Below are positions 18,843-26,014 of a stretch of DNA of 64,000 nt, piece after piece. The DNA comes from an uncultured Lachnospiraceae bacterium (lineage in GTDB: Bacteria > Bacillota > Clostridia > Lachnospirales > Lachnospiraceae), in the NCBI GenBank assembly GCA_947305245.1, contig CAMZDG010000012.1, forward strand, positions 1-64,000, written 5' to 3'. The translations under genes were made by a program, and so were the position numbers. Each line of letters begins with the position of its first letter. Within the stretch, counting starts at the first letter, position 1. The notes below the pieces were generated by a model that was given only the letters and a program-made list of their open reading frames with translations, was not told the DNA's origin and did no database searches.

Positions 18843-18889
18843 AAGAACGTAAAAGGGCGGTCACTTTCATGAGTGGGCGTTCTTTTTTT
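18843..18889 (+). terminator. terminator after the small peptide gene
   Basis: Outer stem AAGAACG / CGTTCTT and inner stem CACT / AGTG, followed by T7. Confidence 0.65.
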
Positions 18890-18978
18890 GAAAAAATAAA
18901 GGAAAAATCCTAAAAATGCTTTTGTTTTTTTGTCATTTCCTGTACAATAGATTATAGATTTCTGATGGGGAGGACAAC

Positions 18979-19704
18979 ATGTTAACAATTGGGATTTGTG
19001 ATGATGAAGCATCCTACCGTGAGCTCATAAGATCGTTCTGCAGTCAGTACTTAAACACTTGCAAACAAGAGCATCAGTTTGTTGAGTTCTCTTCGGGAGA
19101 GGAAGTGCTGTCCTATCAGGGAGATAAGATCCATTTGCTGTTTCTGGACATTGAAATGTCGGGAATGGACGGGCTGGAGGTCATGGAGAAGGTGCGCGGG
19201 AACGATCTGATCTGGCGGATCGCGTTTGTGACCAGTCATAAAGAATTGAAATGGGATACCATTGACTTAAAGACCCTGGCCTTTTTGGAGAAGCCCGCGG
19301 ACAAGATCGGCGTGGAGACCTGTCTGAGAACAGTGATCCGCGAAAACAGGGAAAACATAGACATTTCCTTTAAGACCATCACCGGAGAGTGCTTTATGAA
19401 GCTGGATGAGATCATTTTCATCCGCGCGCAGGGAAATTACGTGAACATACGCTCCAAGGAGAGCGAGCTGATGGGATATGACAGCATAAAGACAATGGAG
19501 GAGCAGATTAAGGGAACCACCATGTTGCGTGCGCATAAATCCTATCTTGCAAATCTCCAGTACGTAAGAAAGATCAATCGGGACGAGTTACAGATGACGA
19601 ACGGACTGCAGGTTCCGCTGGGAAGAAAGTATTATCAATCCGTGAAGGAAGCCTATCATGCCTTCCTCAAAAACGTTGCCCTTGACAGAAGCAAAAGAGC
19701 CTGA
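18979..19704 (+). CDS. LytTR family response regulator (AgrA/ComE type)
   Basis: 241 aa. The receiver domain (1-120) has the acidic pair CDDEAS, phosphoacceptor Asp in LFLDIEMSGMDG and Lys in FLEKPAD. The LytTR DNA-binding domain (140-235) shows FIRAQGNYVNI, RAHKSYLANL and PLGRKYYQSVKEAY. This class binds two direct repeats spaced about two helical turns, matching the repeats at 18627 and 19797. RBS GGGGAGGA lies upstream. A possible promoter is TTGTCA (18930-18935), 17 bp, TATAGA. Its own terminator follows. Most likely the partner of the kinase at 17332 and activator of the peptide gene and lasso operon (inference). Confidence 0.9.
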   Translation: MLTIGICDDEASYRELIRSFCSQYLNTCKQEHQFVEFSSGEEVLSYQGDKIHLLFLDIEMSGMDGLEVMEKVRGNDLIWRIAFVTSHKELKWDTIDLKTLAFLEKPADKIGVETCLRTVIRENRENIDISFKTITGECFMKLDEIIFIRAQGNYVNIRSKESELMGYDSIKTMEEQIKGTTMLRAHKSYLANLQYVRKINRDELQMTNGLQVPLGRKYYQSVKEAYHAFLKNVALDRSKRA

Positions 19705-19739
19705 TCGAGGGAAAAGATCTGAAGGGAAAAGCCATCAAA

Positions 19740-19787
19740 AGATAACCGGAAAAAGCTCATTTTAGAGCCTACGGTTATCTTTTTTTA
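19740..19787 (+). terminator. terminator after the response regulator
   Basis: Outer stem AGATAACCG / CGGTTATCT, perfect, with inner GCTC / GAGC, followed by T7. It separates the regulator from the lasso operon promoter 10 bp downstream. Confidence 0.85.
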
Positions 19788-19796
19788 TTGATTTTG

Positions 19797-19865
19797 TGTC
19801 GTTCATCCAAAAAAAGTGTCGTTCAACATTGAACAGTTGAAAATTGAATTTGGGGGCTTGATAAT
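19797..19865 (+). promoter_or_regulatory. LytTR-type operator and promoter of the lasso-peptide operon
   Basis: Direct repeats TGTCGTTCATC (19797-19807) and TGTCGTTCAAC (19817-19827), 20-bp period, then 9 bp, -35 TTGAAA (19837-19842), 17 bp, -10 GATAAT (19860-19865). Predicted start of transcription is near 19872, which places the true start of the next gene at 19907. Confidence 0.75.
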
Positions 19866-19906
19866 GAGATTGTAAGCAAGAGATGCAAAGGAAAGGAAAG
19901 AGAAAA

Positions 19907-20872
19907 ATGAAAGAATTACCTTTCAAATTTCCGCCAATGGGAACCTATCAGGGAATGGCATTTGTCATGGGGATCCTGCTGGCAGATCCGACGAAGGATA
20001 AGGTGAGATGGAATCATTACGTGAATTTGCAGTGCGTAAAGACGGAGCGCCTGACGAACGCAAAGTTAACCTTCACGGATGCCCTGTGGGAGGAATACCG
20101 ACTGGAAGGTCTCGCGGAGATGAGCCTGTACGACGTGGCCAACTTTAATGCCGAAACGCTGGAGCGATTCCTCTGTGAGCGGATTGATCAAGGAAATTAT
20201 CTCTTGCTGTATGACATCGACGAATACTACCTTTCCTATACGGAAGCATTTGAAAAGGAACATTACAATCATGACACTTACGTGTATGGCTACTCGGAAA
20301 AGGACTTTTTGGTTTTTGCCTACAGAAAGGAACATTTAGCTTCCTTTCCCGTTCCAAAGCAGGAGATCATAAACTCCCTGCTAAGCAATCAGGCCTACAA
20401 GAATCTAAACTTCCGAAGAGATTTTTGTACCTTCCGGCCGAGCGTCAACCGATCCGTCAGACTGGATCGGAAAAAGATCCGCAGGGAGATCCAAAATTAT
20501 CTGGAACGGCGTACCTTAGGGAAGGCGGAAGAAAACAGAGCCTATGGACTGGCGGTATATGACGTGTTGCTGGAAGGCCTGGATCGCTTAAGCGCGAGCG
20601 GAAGCCTAAATCACTTAGACCTGCGGCCGTTTCGCTGCCTGATGGAGCATAAGCGCATCGCCCGGGACAGGGCTGCCGTTCTTATCAAGGCGCAGGATCC
20701 GCTGATCCTTCGGGCTGGATCCATGGTGGAGCAGGCAGAGATCATTTTTCGGTTGATGATGAAGTATAATCTGACTTTTGACAAAAACGCCTTAAGGAAG
20801 GCAAGGGCAAGGATCGAGCAGCTAAGAAAGGAGGACGAGGCATGGTGTAAAGAGTATCTGGAGCAGATGTAA
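19907..20872 (+). CDS. C39-like/BtrH_N-like protein of unknown function, first gene of the lasso operon
   Basis: 321 aa, soluble, no signal peptide. Residues around 90-140 (GNYLLLYDIDEYYLSYTEA and then KEHYNHDTYVYGY) resemble the conserved core of the BtrH N-terminal/papain-like C39 fold seen in many NRPS, PKS and RiPP clusters, with the His of the YNHD motif in the catalytic-His position. I cannot identify a nucleophilic Cys in the expected N-terminal position, so activity is uncertain. The C-terminal ~150 residues are helical and charged. BtrH itself moves an acyl group from an acyl carrier protein onto an amine, which is suggestive because an ACP is encoded later in this operon, but this is only a weak fold-level match. 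Start ATG 19907 has AAAGGAAAG upstream; ATG 19883 is too close to the predicted transcription start. Confidence 0.45.
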   Translation: MKELPFKFPPMGTYQGMAFVMGILLADPTKDKVRWNHYVNLQCVKTERLTNAKLTFTDALWEEYRLEGLAEMSLYDVANFNAETLERFLCERIDQGNYLLLYDIDEYYLSYTEAFEKEHYNHDTYVYGYSEKDFLVFAYRKEHLASFPVPKQEIINSLLSNQAYKNLNFRRDFCTFRPSVNRSVRLDRKKIRREIQNYLERRTLGKAEENRAYGLAVYDVLLEGLDRLSASGSLNHLDLRPFRCLMEHKRIARDRAAVLIKAQDPLILRAGSMVEQAEIIFRLMMKYNLTFDKNALRKARARIEQLRKEDEAWCKEYLEQM

Positions 20873-20879
20873 GACGGGG

Positions 20880-20922
20880 AGTCGTTCACGTGCTCTGGTC
20901 GGTTAAAAAAGTGTTATATAAT
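20880..20922 (+). promoter_or_regulatory. possible internal promoter of the lasso precursor gene
   Basis: A perfect -10 TATAAT (20917-20922) lies 69 bp before the precursor ATG, with no good -35 17 bp upstream (TCTGGT). A single half-site match GTCGTTCA occurs at 20881-20888, but no second half at 20-bp spacing, and its distance to the -10 differs by 6 bp from the two clear operators. Confidence 0.35.
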
Positions 20923-20991
20923 AAGCCCCCCCAAAAAAATATAGACAGAAAACAAAACTATAATTCAAAACATATTGGGAGGAAAAATTTT

Positions 20992-21147
20992 ATGAAGAAT
21001 ATCGAGTATAAGAAGCCTTCATTCTTTAAGCTGGGTGACGTTGCGGAGCTGACCAAGGGCTCTGGTTCCAAGAATACTGAAACGATCGAGGTTGGTGCTT
21101 GCTGCATCATTCATGGTTCCTATTCCGTAACCATTCCTTTTAACTAA
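20992..21147 (+). CDS. lasso peptide precursor (A protein)
   Basis: 51 aa with RBS GGGAGGA. The leader (residues 1-22) fits the lasso recognition pattern: Tyr6, Pro9, Gly15 and Thr21 have the same spacing as Y..P.....G.....T. in lariatin-type leaders, Thr21 being the conserved penultimate leader residue. Cleavage after Lys22 gives a 29-residue core that begins GSGSKNTE. Gly1 and Glu8 can form the macrolactam (8-residue ring). The tail contains a vicinal Cys pair (core 15-16, in GACC), His19, Tyr22 and two Pro/Ser/Thr-rich stretches, and ends PFN with no C-terminal Ser. Encoded just before B1, C and B2 genes, which confirms the class. The ring prediction is inference from pattern only. Confidence 0.85.
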   Translation: MKNIEYKKPSFFKLGDVAELTKGSGSKNTETIEVGACCIIHGSYSVTIPFN

Positions 21148-21162
21148 ATCGAAAAAAACAAT

Positions 21163-21191
21163 TTGATCTGATAGGGGAGCAGGCTTATTAT
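21163..21191 (+). promoter_or_regulatory. weak promoter-like signal between precursor and biosynthesis genes
   Basis: TTGATC, 17 bp, TATTAT in the 97-bp gap after the precursor gene. It could let precursor and enzymes be expressed in different amounts. No clear terminator is visible in this gap. Confidence 0.3.
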
Positions 21192-21244
21192 ATAATACTT
21201 TTTTAGTCGATCAGAGAGACTTTGTATGAGAAAGGAAAGATTGC

Positions 21245-21511
21245 ATGAAATACTTTATCAATTCAAAAGTGAAGGTGGCACAGGCTGACAATGATACCTA
21301 TGTCATGTTAGACGGACAATATTATGTGTTAAACGAGATCGCAAGGTTGACCCTGCAGTGCTTCGCAAAGGGAGCCACGCCGCAGGAGGCCGTGGAAGAA
21401 ATGGTCAGGGAGTTTGAGGGTGAGGCCGATCCTGATCAGGTTAGGGCGGATTGTGAAGAATTGATGGGATATTTACTGGAAAGCCAGATGATCATCGAGG
21501 AGAAGGCATAA
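21245..21511 (+). CDS. PqqD-like RiPP recognition protein (B1 type), first copy
   Basis: 88 aa winged-helix RiPP recognition element: beta-strand segment VKVAQADNDTYVMLDGQYYVLNEIA matches the PqqD N-terminal hairpin (with the LD/LN pair), followed by helices ending in LMGYLLESQMI. Such proteins bind the precursor leader and present it to the modifying enzymes. It sits directly before the radical SAM gene (11 bp), so it may serve that enzyme, whereas the second copy at 25674 lies next to the B2 peptidase. RBS AAAGGAAAG. Confidence 0.8.
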   Translation: MKYFINSKVKVAQADNDTYVMLDGQYYVLNEIARLTLQCFAKGATPQEAVEEMVREFEGEADPDQVRADCEELMGYLLESQMIIEEKA

Positions 21512-21522
21512 AGGAGACTTAA

Positions 21523-22557
21523 ATGAGCATGCAGGTAGACGGAGCATACATCGAGATTACTTCAAAATGCAATATGAAATGTAAACAATGCTATAACGAT
21601 TCTGAGCAGAGAAATAACAAATTCGTGACGAGGGAAGAGTATGTAAGGACCATGAAAGCTCTCGTGGAGCATGGGTGTAAAATCATCGTGATCAGCGGCG
21701 GAGAACCGCTCCTTCATCCTGACCTGACTTGGATGTTGGAGAGTGCGCATGAGCTTGGCGTAGAGGAGATCAGGGTTGTCACAAACGGTATGCTTTTTCT
21801 GCCTGAATTCGCGGCAAAAATGAAGGAACTTGGCGCGACGCTTTTGATCAGCATGGATGGTCCCACGGCGGAGACATACGGCATTCTTCGTGACGGACGA
21901 AACTTTCGGAGAGTGAAAGAAAACGTCGAGCGGTATGCGAAGGAATGCATCGTGGAGTTTAACCTGATCATGTGCAAGGGGAATGCGGAAACCTTAGTTG
22001 CCATGGCAGATTTTGCGGATCAAAACGGGATTAGGACGATCAATCTGCTGAATCTCCAGTGCATCGGACGTGCGACGGATTTTTATGATGAGGTGGCACT
22101 GGACGGCGCTGAGATGGAAAAATTCCGAAACGCGATCGTGGAGATCGTGAACAAGTATCCCGGACTGAGCGTGAAGGGGAGCGTGAACCCGTTCGAGGGC
22201 GTTCACTGCAGGCATCTTCTTCGCGACAGGGGAATGGCACACTATTTAAGGATAGACAGTCACGGAGATTTTTTTCCTTGCGACAGCTCCAAGTGTCCTA
22301 TCGGAAAGATGACGGAAGAGGATCCTTCTGGAGTTTTCGAGAAGATGGCGAGCTGCGCTTCCCGCGAAGTTAGGAAAAAAAGCGTGGAGCTATATGGCCA
22401 ATGCAAAAATTGTGAAGCAAGGAGCGTTTGTTCCAAGGGGTGCCCGCTGATGTTCGAAGATCAGGAACAGATGAAGGCATACTGCGAAGATTTTCGCAGA
22501 ATTTATCATAAATCTAGAAAGGCGATGGAGACCATTGCAGCGGTGAGCATGGGATGA
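21523..22557 (+). CDS. radical SAM/SPASM peptide-modifying enzyme
   Basis: 344 aa. The [4Fe-4S]-SAM site CNMKCKQC (CxxxCxxC) lies at residues about 15-22, with SGGEPLLHPD as the GGE SAM-binding motif. The C-terminal SPASM region (about 230-320) carries FFPCDSSKCP, a CKNCEARSVCSKGC block and a final YCEDF Cys, enough to ligate auxiliary clusters. SPASM proteins encoded next to a PqqD-like protein typically install thioether, C-C or epimer modifications in RiPPs. The product here is unknown; the precursor core offers a Cys-Cys pair. Overlaps the next gene by 4 bp (ATGA). RBS AAGGAG. Confidence 0.88.
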   Translation: MSMQVDGAYIEITSKCNMKCKQCYNDSEQRNNKFVTREEYVRTMKALVEHGCKIIVISGGEPLLHPDLTWMLESAHELGVEEIRVVTNGMLFLPEFAAKMKELGATLLISMDGPTAETYGILRDGRNFRRVKENVERYAKECIVEFNLIMCKGNAETLVAMADFADQNGIRTINLLNLQCIGRATDFYDEVALDGAEMEKFRNAIVEIVNKYPGLSVKGSVNPFEGVHCRHLLRDRGMAHYLRIDSHGDFFPCDSSKCPIGKMTEEDPSGVFEKMASCASREVRKKSVELYGQCKNCEARSVCSKGCPLMFEDQEQMKAYCEDFRRIYHKSRKAMETIAAVSMG

Positions 22558-23513
22558 AATACTATTACGCGTTTGGCATTGTGATCGGATGTAATCTTGA
22601 ACTTCCGCTTCCGGAATATCCAGGAGAGGAAAAGGATTGTCTGGAAATCCGGCTGCTGGAAAAGAGCGTCGAGGTTCCGGATGGATTTGTTTTGAGAAAT
22701 AGTTTCCTCATCGAAGGGAATGGCGACGATGACATGGGATCCTACTATGAGAGGGGCGACGAAAAATGGGTTCGCTATCAGGCGGTCTGTGATTTCTGGA
22801 TCCGTCCCCTGGAGCAAAAAATGGATTGCTATTATCGGGTGCCTGAGAATCTGGAGCTGGCGGAGATCTATCTGCTCTCTGACTGCATCAGTGCCTACTT
22901 GCGTCACGTAAAACAATATGTGTTCCATGCGGCTGCCGTAAGACTTGGAAATAAAAGCTATGTCTTCAGCGCGGAAAAGGGCGGCGGGAAAAGCACTCTG
23001 CTTGCCTCACTGGTAAATAGCGGCGGCGACGTCATTTCGGATGATCTTGTTCCTCTTTTTCTTGCAGAGCAGGGAGTGATGCTTCGCAGCAGTTTTCCCA
23101 GCGTGAAACTGAATTCAGGGCAGTTTCCCCTGGCGACTGACTGGATCAGCGATGCAAGGCCCGTGCTGAAGGGATCTCTCAAGAAAAGCTGCACGTTAAA
23201 GTCGGAGCGCTATGCCGAGGGAGATTTCCCGTTGGATGCATTTTTTGTCATCCACCCTGTGACGGCGGATGAGCCCATTCAGGTTAGAAAGCTGAATGCG
23301 GCAGAAGGATTTGTGGCGCTTTTGCAGTGCATCTTCAGCGGAACGACAGCTTCGAACAGTGAGATCATTGCATATCAAAAAGTCATTCGCCGCATCTTAA
23401 AAGAGAACTTGGCATTTCAGTTGGACATTCCGAGAGATTTGGAGCAGTTGCCAAACGTGATCGACGTCCTAAAGCATTTCGATAACGGGAAAGAGGAGAG
23501 CAAAAATGGGTGA
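22554..23513 (+). CDS. HPr-kinase-like (lasso-peptide kinase type) protein
   Basis: 319 aa, related to the C-terminal half of HPr kinase/phosphorylase. Residues about 125-165 have the conserved HAAAV followed by AEKGGGKSTLL (P-loop) and then DVISDDLVPL (metal-binding Asp pair). In paeninodin- and thermobacillus-type clusters such kinases phosphorylate the C-terminal Ser of the lasso precursor. Here the precursor ends in Asn, so the acceptor must differ (internal Ser/Thr/Tyr) or the protein has another role. Overlaps the radical SAM gene by 4 bp and the cyclase gene by 8 bp. Confidence 0.8.
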   Translation: MKYYYAFGIVIGCNLELPLPEYPGEEKDCLEIRLLEKSVEVPDGFVLRNSFLIEGNGDDDMGSYYERGDEKWVRYQAVCDFWIRPLEQKMDCYYRVPENLELAEIYLLSDCISAYLRHVKQYVFHAAAVRLGNKSYVFSAEKGGGKSTLLASLVNSGGDVISDDLVPLFLAEQGVMLRSSFPSVKLNSGQFPLATDWISDARPVLKGSLKKSCTLKSERYAEGDFPLDAFFVIHPVTADEPIQVRKLNAAEGFVALLQCIFSGTTASNSEIIAYQKVIRRILKENLAFQLDIPRDLEQLPNVIDVLKHFDNGKEESKNG

Positions 23514-25248
23514 GATCTACATATGGGCTGATAAGCAGGGGCAAAAGAGGGATTATGATCATATCAGGGACATCCTGTTGGAACAGGATGCCGCCTTTAT
23601 GGAATACGACAAAAAGAAGATCAGTTATCTGCGAGAGGAGAATGGCTTTGGCCTTCTGATTTCGGCACTGGAGGCAGACATTCGGCAAGGGAACCTGGAC
23701 GTCTACGTGGACGGACATATAGAGAATCTGCCGGAGCTGCGAAAGGAGCTGCAGCTGAGCCCGTCAAGCAGCACGGAAGCAGTTGTGAGGACCGCGTATG
23801 AGAGATGGGAAGAGGAATTTCCAAGCCGTCTAAAGGGAGATTACGCCATTGTTCTAAGAGATAAAAGCAAAGAGCAGTTCATTTGTGCGCGGGCTCCCTT
23901 TGGTGTGAAGGCAATGTATTACTATCTGGATGAGTCCGCCTGCGTGTTTGCAACGAGCCAGCAAAAGGTTCTTGCCTTAAAGCTTCTTCCAGTGAAGTTT
24001 AACTGGGAATATGTGGCGGAGTATTTTGCAAATCACGAGACGTCTGTCGTGAAAGAAACGCCCTACTGTAACTGGCGCGTGGTACTGCCCGGGGAAAGCC
24101 TGATCATCAGGAAAAATGACGCAAGAAGGATCGCTTTGTGGCAGCCGAGAGTACTAAAGCATACACTGGGAGAGCGCGAGACAATCGAGAGATTTCGGGA
24201 TCTTTTTGTCGATTCCGTGAAGAGGAAAATCTGCGACAATGTCTTTCCGGATTATAACTTCTTTTTGAGCGGCGGACTGGATTCCTCCTCCATCGCCTGC
24301 GCATTTCTTCACATACCTGATTTTGATCCCAAGAGGCTTCACATATATCACGATTGCCATAAAGAGGAAATTGATGAGTATGAGATGTTAAAGCGCGGGA
24401 TAGACGACGAAGCCATTCTGGCACAAAAGATCTGTGAGAGGCTTGGTACGCCGCTTCACTTAAGAAATGGCAGCCAAAAAAATAATCTTCTGAAGGATTT
24501 TGAACCGTTGCAGGATTTCGCGGATCCAGATATTAACATTCTGTATGGGCATTCAAAGTGGACGGGAGAGAAAATACCGAACTACCCATTCATCACGGGA
24601 TTTGGCGGAGATCAGGTGGCAGGCAGGGTCGTAAACATTGATCGCAATCATCAGATCAACCAGTCCCAGTATGACATGCACATGTATGAGATCTATGAAG
24701 AGTGTCTGAAGCCTGAATTTGTGACACGCTATAGTCTTCGGGACCGCGTGAACGGGAAAGAGGGATTGGGAAACTACAAGACGGAATCGCAAAACATTCA
24801 GTGGAAGACCATCTTTCAGAATGGTCAGGGCGTGGGAAGACAGCAAGGGTATCGATTTGAAATAGTTTCGCCCTTTCATGACATTGACCTGGTGGAGTAT
24901 TGCGTAAACTTACCAGACAAGTATTTTAACAGGAAGGGTGTAGGAAAGTATATCCTCAGGAAGGCGTTCGAAAAGGATCTCCCGCCGGAAATCTTTATCC
25001 GCAAGGGAAAGGGAACGCACGTCCATACGGCCTATGAAGGCATAAAGGATAACTGGGGAAGCATAGAAAAGAGATATGATCACCTAAAGCTGGCAGAATA
25101 CGGGATCGTGGACAAAGAGAAGTTCATCGGCATGATGCAAAGATTCCGGTATGGCACGGAGTATCACTCTCTTCACGTCATGAAGCTGTTGGCACTGGAA
25201 TTATGGCTTGAGAGCAAGCAGAGCGTTTTCGAAGGAGTAATGGGATGA
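23506..25248 (+). CDS. asparagine-synthetase-like lasso cyclase (C protein)
   Basis: 580 aa. An N-terminal Ntn-like domain lacks the catalytic Cys2 of glutamine-dependent AsnB (begins MGEIYIW), as usual for lasso cyclases. The ATP-pyrophosphatase domain has FFLSGGLDSSSIACA (PPi loop) and GFGGDQ. It adenylates the ring-forming Asp/Glu side chain and closes the macrolactam with the new N-terminus. Region 380-580 contains the family's conserved SPFHDIDLVEYC and RKAFEKDLPPEI segments. Overlaps the B2 gene by 4 bp, which argues for coordinated production. Confidence 0.93.
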   Translation: MGEIYIWADKQGQKRDYDHIRDILLEQDAAFMEYDKKKISYLREENGFGLLISALEADIRQGNLDVYVDGHIENLPELRKELQLSPSSSTEAVVRTAYERWEEEFPSRLKGDYAIVLRDKSKEQFICARAPFGVKAMYYYLDESACVFATSQQKVLALKLLPVKFNWEYVAEYFANHETSVVKETPYCNWRVVLPGESLIIRKNDARRIALWQPRVLKHTLGERETIERFRDLFVDSVKRKICDNVFPDYNFFLSGGLDSSSIACAFLHIPDFDPKRLHIYHDCHKEEIDEYEMLKRGIDDEAILAQKICERLGTPLHLRNGSQKNNLLKDFEPLQDFADPDINILYGHSKWTGEKIPNYPFITGFGGDQVAGRVVNIDRNHQINQSQYDMHMYEIYEECLKPEFVTRYSLRDRVNGKEGLGNYKTESQNIQWKTIFQNGQGVGRQQGYRFEIVSPFHDIDLVEYCVNLPDKYFNRKGVGKYILRKAFEKDLPPEIFIRKGKGTHVHTAYEGIKDNWGSIEKRYDHLKLAEYGIVDKEKFIGMMQRFRYGTEYHSLHVMKLLALELWLESKQSVFEGVMG

Positions 25249-25655
25249 GGATAATTACAAAACTTGCTTTGAAAAGAATCAACAAGAAATTGAATCAGCA
25301 GGGAATGGAATATGCGGACCGTTTCCTCGAAAAATGTAACAAAAGAAGACGCCACGTCCGCACGGCGACACAGGAAGAAGTGGAATTGATGAAGGCCCTG
25401 GCATGGAAGATCAATGACGTGGCAGCCACGCTGAGACTCACCTCGCCGTGCATCTGCAGATCCCTTTGGTGTTATAAGCAGCTCGCGGGGAAATATGGCG
25501 TAGAGATGATCATCGGTGTGAAAGGATATCCGTTTGAAGCGCACGCGTGGATCGAGTATAATAAAGAGGTGATCAATGACACGGAAGAACACGCTCGCGG
25601 ATATATTGTTTTTGAGGGCGTTTCGGCGAAGGATTTGATCACCGCCCAGGCATAA
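25245..25655 (+). CDS. lasso peptide biosynthesis B2 protein (leader peptidase, transglutaminase-like)
   Basis: 136 aa, papain-like transglutaminase fold that removes the leader. The triad residues are visible: Cys in SPCICRSLWCYK (around residue 66), His in EAHAWIEYN and Asp in VINDTEEH. IIGVKGYPFEAHAW matches the family core. B1 is not fused. Starts with ATGA overlap to the cyclase. Confidence 0.93.
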   Translation: MRIITKLALKRINKKLNQQGMEYADRFLEKCNKRRRHVRTATQEEVELMKALAWKINDVAATLRLTSPCICRSLWCYKQLAGKYGVEMIIGVKGYPFEAHAWIEYNKEVINDTEEHARGYIVFEGVSAKDLITAQA

Positions 25656-25673
25656 AACAGGAGGAGAATAAAG

Positions 25674-25979
25674 GTGGAGAGGGAGTTTAACTATAATGTT
25701 GCGGAGCACGAACTGACGCTGCTTGGCGAAGAAGAGGCGGAGTTTAGTAAAAAGGCGGAGGATGGCGGCATTTTATATTTATTCGCAGACCGCAGCTTTC
25801 AGTCTTTGGATTTCACGGCCTGCATCATGTGGAACGTGATCAGTCAACATCATTCCTTTCAAAAGGCAAAAGAGGAGATCCTCAAGGTTTTTTGCGCGGG
25901 GGACGACCAGGATGTTTCCGGTGACGTCAGTGATTTCTTTGATTTCCTGACGGAAACGGGTGCCATCCAAGTGATTTAA
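25674..25979 (+). CDS. PqqD-like RiPP recognition protein, second copy
   Basis: 101 aa starting at GTG 25674 with GGAGGA 8 nt upstream. The C-terminal half (DFTACIMWNVISQHHSFQKAKEEIL and then FFDFLTETGAIQVI) fits the PqqD helix and final strand pattern, and an acidic N-terminus precedes it. Divergent from the copy at 21245. Its position after the B2 gene makes it the likely B1 of the leader-peptidase step. Confidence 0.65.
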   Translation: MEREFNYNVAEHELTLLGEEEAEFSKKAEDGGILYLFADRSFQSLDFTACIMWNVISQHHSFQKAKEEILKVFCAGDDQDVSGDVSDFFDFLTETGAIQVI

Positions 25980-26014
25980 GCTTTTCCATCATAAAGAATT
26001 GGGAGTGACGGTCC

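Noticed and set aside
20992-21147. Glu11 as ring acceptor in the lasso core
   Set aside because: Lasso rings are 7-9 residues, so Glu11 is too far from Gly1; Glu8 fits.
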